Shown here one piece after another: positions 4,864 through 7,299 of a stretch of DNA of 7,299 nt. Made by a program: the position numbers and the translations under genes. Numbering within the stretch: the first letter of the stretch is position 1; every line of letters starts with the position of its first letter. Under the pieces are notes generated by a model. The model was given only the letters and a program-made list of their open reading frames with translations. It was not told the DNA's origin and made no database searches. This DNA is from Armatimonadota bacterium. GTDB lineage: Bacteria; Armatimonadota; Zipacnadia; Zipacnadales; FEN-943. Where the stretch lies: assembly GCA_026419655.1 (NCBI GenBank), contig JANZZA010000409.1, forward strand, positions 1 to 7,299, read 5' to 3'.

Positions 4864-6279
4864 ATGCAGCGCCGTCCTTATGATGAAGTCAAGGCCCGCA
4901 GCCCGAAGGATGTGGCTGCTGCTATCCGCGCAGCCACGCAGTCCAACGTGCGTGGTGCCCTGGAGGGGCTTATCTCCGGCTTTCACCCCATTGACATCGC
5001 CCTGGCGATGAATGAACTGGACCCCGACGAGCGGTCGGAGGTTTTTCGGCTCCTTACGGCCGACGAGGCCGGTGTCGTTCTCGAAGAAGTCCCGGACGAG
5101 ATTGCTGCCGACCTGGCCGAGGAGACTCCGGACCAGGAGCTGGCAGAAATAATTGACGCCATGCCCCCTGACGCCGGCGCCGACGTGGTCGAGTTGCTCG
5201 ACGAAGAACGAGCCCACCGTGTCCTGTCTCACATACCGCGCGAAGAGCTCGAAGAGCTTCAGCAACTACGTCAGTACGGCCCCGAGACCGCCGGCGGATT
5301 GATGCGTCCAGACGTGCTTTTTGCTCCCGAAGACCTGCATGTGTGGGAGCTTGCGGCGCACATCCGCAATACCGACGTGCCCGTGGAGCTGCTCAACTAC
5401 ATTTACGTGGTGGACAATGAGACGGACCGCCGTCTTGTGGGCACGGTGAGTCTGCCGCGGTTGGTAAAGGCTAACCCTGACGCTTTGCTCGGCGACATAG
5501 CCGAACGCGACATTATTACAGTCGGCCCTGACACCGCCCAGGAAGAGGTTGTGCGGCTGGTAAACCAGTACAACCTGGCGGCCCTACCAGTGGTGGACGA
5601 AAACATGCGGCTGCTGGGAATAGTCACCCACGACGACGTACTGGAAGTCGCAGTCCGTGAGGCCACCGAGGACATGCAACTGCTGGGCGGTGTCATGAGC
5701 ATTACCGAGAACTATCTGCGGGCTCCCTTCCTGTCGGTATGGCGCCGCCGGGTTACCTGGCTGGCCCTGCTGTTCATTGCCGAGCTTTTCACCTTCTCAG
5801 CGCTGGCCCACTTCGAAGACAGCATCGCCAAAATAGTCGTCCTTAGCCTTTTCATCCCCTTATGCATTTCCACCGGCGGCAACTCGGGTTCTCAGGCCGC
5901 CACGCTTATCATCCGCGCCCTCGCTCTGGGGCAGGTGAAGCTTGCCGAGTGGTGGCGCGTGCTACGCCACGAAATCCTGATGGGCCTGGCCCTGGGTATC
6001 AGCCTGGGCGCGATCGCCTTTGTCCGTGCCTCGCTGACGCCTCATGACCTGCTGCGGGGGTCGGTTGAATGGTGGCAACTCGCTGCAGTTGTGTCATCGG
6101 CGGTCGCGGCGATTTGCCTGTGGGGCACTCTCGTAGGCTCCGGCTTGCCGATGCTGCTCCGCAGGCTGGGCTTTGACCCGGCCTTCGCCTCCAGTCCCTT
6201 CGTGGCAACCTTCGTGGACGTCACGGGGATCATCATTTATTTCAGCATTGCGGCGGCCATCATTCCTGGCCTGCGGTAA
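4864..6279 (+). CDS. mgtE: MgtE-family magnesium channel
   Basis: A homodimeric inner-membrane Mg2+ channel gated by cytosolic Mg2+. The 471 residues fit the family (about 450). Order: acidic helical MgtE N domain, about 35-140; CBS domain 1, about 143-205, beginning AGGLMRPD; CBS domain 2, about 206-265, with LPVVDENMRLLGIVTHDDVLE; the linking plug helix with RRRVTW (294-299); then five membrane segments near 298-317, 323-350, 370-388, 403-430 and 447-469. PLCISTGGNSGSQAATLIIR (332-351) is the pore signature, and FVDVTG (450-455) carries the TM5 Asp452 matching the ion-selecting Asp of Thermus MgtE. The start at 4864 has AAGGAGG seven bases upstream; a GTG at 4822 in frame lies inside the terminator hairpin and is rejected. 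The acidic N and CBS domains suggest normal Mg2+ gating. It stands alone, divergent from dapF, behind the long structured leader. No defects are seen. Confidence 0.96.
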   Translation: MQRRPYDEVKARSPKDVAAAIRAATQSNVRGALEGLISGFHPIDIALAMNELDPDERSEVFRLLTADEAGVVLEEVPDEIAADLAEETPDQELAEIIDAMPPDAGADVVELLDEERAHRVLSHIPREELEELQQLRQYGPETAGGLMRPDVLFAPEDLHVWELAAHIRNTDVPVELLNYIYVVDNETDRRLVGTVSLPRLVKANPDALLGDIAERDIITVGPDTAQEEVVRLVNQYNLAALPVVDENMRLLGIVTHDDVLEVAVREATEDMQLLGGVMSITENYLRAPFLSVWRRRVTWLALLFIAELFTFSALAHFEDSIAKIVVLSLFIPLCISTGGNSGSQAATLIIRALALGQVKLAEWWRVLRHEILMGLALGISLGAIAFVRASLTPHDLLRGSVEWWQLAAVVSSAVAAICLWGTLVGSGLPMLLRRLGFDPAFASSPFVATFVDVTGIIIYFSIAAAIIPGLR

Positions 6280-6418
6280 CACCTCTTTGTCCCCATCGCG
6301 GCTGGGCGCCGCCTCCAGGCTGAGGGATCAACGTGTCATAGCCAGCCTCCAGCGAGGCCTAGCCTTGGACTAATAGCAGAAAAGGCGACGGTAATTCGTT
6401 TTTGTCCGGATCTTGATT

Positions 6419-6462
6419 CAGCCACCTGCCCGTCCCTACTGCGCAGCCACCTGCGGCCGCAG
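6419..6462. repeat. 11-bp direct repeat next to a 12-bp palindrome
   Basis: CAGCCACCTGC occurs at 6419-6429 and again at 6444-6454, 25 bp apart start to start. The second copy runs into CTGCGGCCGCAG (6451-6462), a perfect palindrome. This could be a protein-binding site upstream of the exported-protein gene, or a chance duplication. Confidence 0.4.
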
Positions 6463-6549
6463 CAGCGGTTGAGGAGTCCATGAGCCTATCAAGGGACGCT
6501 CAAGCCCTGCGGCACATCACAGCCGGTTGCAACAGCAGCGGAGAATTGC

Positions 6550-6577
6550 AAGAGGGGAGCGGAGTTACCCCTTTTTT
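6550..6577 (+). terminator. Possible intrinsic terminator downstream of mgtE
   Basis: AAGAGGGG (6550-6557) can pair with CCCCTTTT (6568-6575) with one G-U pair around a ten-base loop, and the T-run continues to 6577. The GC core is only four pairs and the loop is large. It lies about 270 bases past the mgtE stop. It is the only hairpin plus T-run in this gap, but it is weak. Confidence 0.35.
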
Positions 6578-6714
6578 GGAAACCGTCTCCAGTAACAGGC
6601 ATGCGGAGCAGCTTTTTTTGCCCCGCCGCTCGCGCGCAAACGGCATTCCCGGGAAAACCGAACAGTTTACTGAAAGGTTCTCCCGCCCTGGATGAGAAGG
6701 GGCACCTGCTCCGC

Positions 6715-6745
6715 CGTGGCGGCCACGAGGTCTCGTGCAAGGAGG
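6715..6745 (+). promoter_or_regulatory. Ribosome site of the exported-protein gene, with two competing hairpins in front
   Basis: AAGGAGG (6739-6745) is nine bases before the ATG at 6755 but only three before the ATG at 6749, which decides for 6755. Just upstream CGTGG (6715-6719) pairs with CCACG (6723-6727), while CACGA (6724-6728) can instead pair with TCGTG (6733-6737). The two stems share bases and cannot form together. The second ends one base before the Shine-Dalgarno without covering it. Confidence 0.5.
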
Positions 6746-6754
6746 CACATGACA

Positions 6755-7299
6755 ATGACAGCCTCGGTCGCAGGAATTTGCCTACTCGCGTGTTTCCTGG
6801 CGGCTGGCGTAGCGACTGCTCAGCAGTGGCAGGTGGAGAATGCGTACTGGCGCGTGGCTGGTGCGGCAGCGCGGATCACTTCTATGCATGTGGACCCATC
6901 CGGCAAGGGCCGTCACGGGGCCAACATGGTGTCCAGCGCGACCCTAGGCAGCTTAGCCGAGGGCGAGCAAGTGAGCGCGGTCGTAGAAGGCCCCCGCGTA
7001 GAAGTGAAGGGCCTGCAAGCGGTCGAGGAGCGGCGCATTGACATCGAAAACGGTGGCGTGCCGGAGCTGCTGCAGCCGGGACATACCCTGGCCCAGACCT
7101 TCCGCGTTGAGGCAGGTTACATCACGCAGATCGAGGTCCTTGTACCCACCTGGGACACGACGGACTCAGACGCGACGCTCTCCCTTCGGCGGGGTGGGCC
7201 GGACGGAGAGATTGTAGCGTCCAGGCGTCTTGAAAACGTCTCCGATAATTCATGGCAGAGCCTCACCTTTGCGCCTCAGGGAGCCGGCCAGTATTACGT
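6755..7299 (+). CDS. Exported protein of unknown function, 3' end outside the window
   Basis: The frame is open for 181 codons to the right edge. I do not recognise the gene by name. The N-terminus has a hydrophobic core, GICLLACFLAAGVA (7-20), and an Ala-Thr-Ala site after which cleavage before QQWQ (23-26) is likely. The n-region has no Lys or Arg, unusual for Sec signals. LLAC (10-13) superficially resembles a lipobox but lies too early and has Leu at -2. Residues about 110-181, from HTLAQTFRVEAGYITQIEVL through PTWDTTDSDATLSLRR to SWQSLTF, have the alternating pattern of a beta-sandwich. They resemble a region I associate with glycoside hydrolases and hypothetical exported proteins of Armatimonadota, Planctomycetes and relatives. 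The 20-110 region is preceded by the paired opening WQVENAYWRV. Probably the N-terminal part of a large extracellular or periplasmic carbohydrate-active or binding protein; that role is inference. Confidence 0.75.
   Translation, partial: MTASVAGICLLACFLAAGVATAQQWQVENAYWRVAGAAARITSMHVDPSGKGRHGANMVSSATLGSLAEGEQVSAVVEGPRVEVKGLQAVEERRIDIENGGVPELLQPGHTLAQTFRVEAGYITQIEVLVPTWDTTDSDATLSLRRGGPDGEIVASRRLENVSDNSWQSLTFAPQGAGQYY

Larger units (their letters stand above)
6280..6754. other. 475-bp non-coding gap between mgtE and the exported-protein gene
   Basis: No credible gene is present. Short stems follow the mgtE stop: GCGGC/GCCGC (6298-6312) and GCCTC/GAGGC (6345-6358), neither with a T-run. Runs of T occur at 6399-6403, 6572-6577 and 6613-6619. 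A 71-codon frame at 6480 has GAGGAG only three bases upstream and a composition unlike the real genes, so it is not called. I find no convincing promoter for the downstream gene. Confidence 0.6.

Noticed and set aside
6486..6560. A cyclic-di-GMP-like stretch containing GGGACGCTCAAGCCC
   Set aside because: Only a loose similarity to the GACGCAAAGCC core; the rest of the aptamer could not be found.
6480..6695. A 71-codon + strand frame with GAGGAG upstream
   Set aside because: The spacing is only three bases, the composition is unlike the neighbours, no domain is seen, and it runs across a hairpin with a T-run.

Overview
The window reads as ordinary bacterial chromosome. By eye it is GC-rich (near 60%), with strong Shine-Dalgarno sites and sigma70-type promoters. 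The mix of genes (a kinase-kinase-aldolase cluster, dapF, a stand-alone mgtE, and an exported protein with a beta-sandwich-like region of a kind I associate with carbohydrate-active proteins of Armatimonadota, Planctomycetes and relatives) suggests a free-living, possibly thermophilic saccharolytic bacterium. That placement is a weak inference.

Left third (1-2932): three co-directional + strand genes. They are the C-terminal part of a PfkB-family sugar kinase cut by the window edge, a complete PfkB kinase of the fructokinase type, and a class II ketose-bisphosphate aldolase. Spacing is short, no promoter is visible between them, and a good intrinsic terminator follows the aldolase. Phosphorylating a sugar and then cleaving a ketose bisphosphate is a coherent route into the trioses, but the substrates cannot be fixed from sequence.

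Middle (3057-4863): dapF (diaminopimelate epimerase; lysine and peptidoglycan) is on the minus strand, convergent with the aldolase gene and with its own clear promoter. It is followed by about 900 bp with no credible protein gene. This gap holds two + strand promoter candidates, an unusual density of perfect or near-perfect stem-loops, a minus-strand 15-mer identical to the conserved 3' core of glycine riboswitches as I recall it, and a textbook terminator hairpin whose T-run ends one base before the mgtE Shine-Dalgarno. I read it as either a structured non-coding RNA of about 510 nt or a long attenuator leader controlling the Mg2+ channel gene mgtE. I recognise no known RNA family on the + strand, and the Mg2+ M-box motifs are absent. 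This is the most interesting part of the window.

Right third (4864-7299): a full-length MgtE magnesium channel, then a 475-bp gap with small repeats and a possible terminator, then the N-terminal 181 residues of an exported protein of unknown function running off the right edge.
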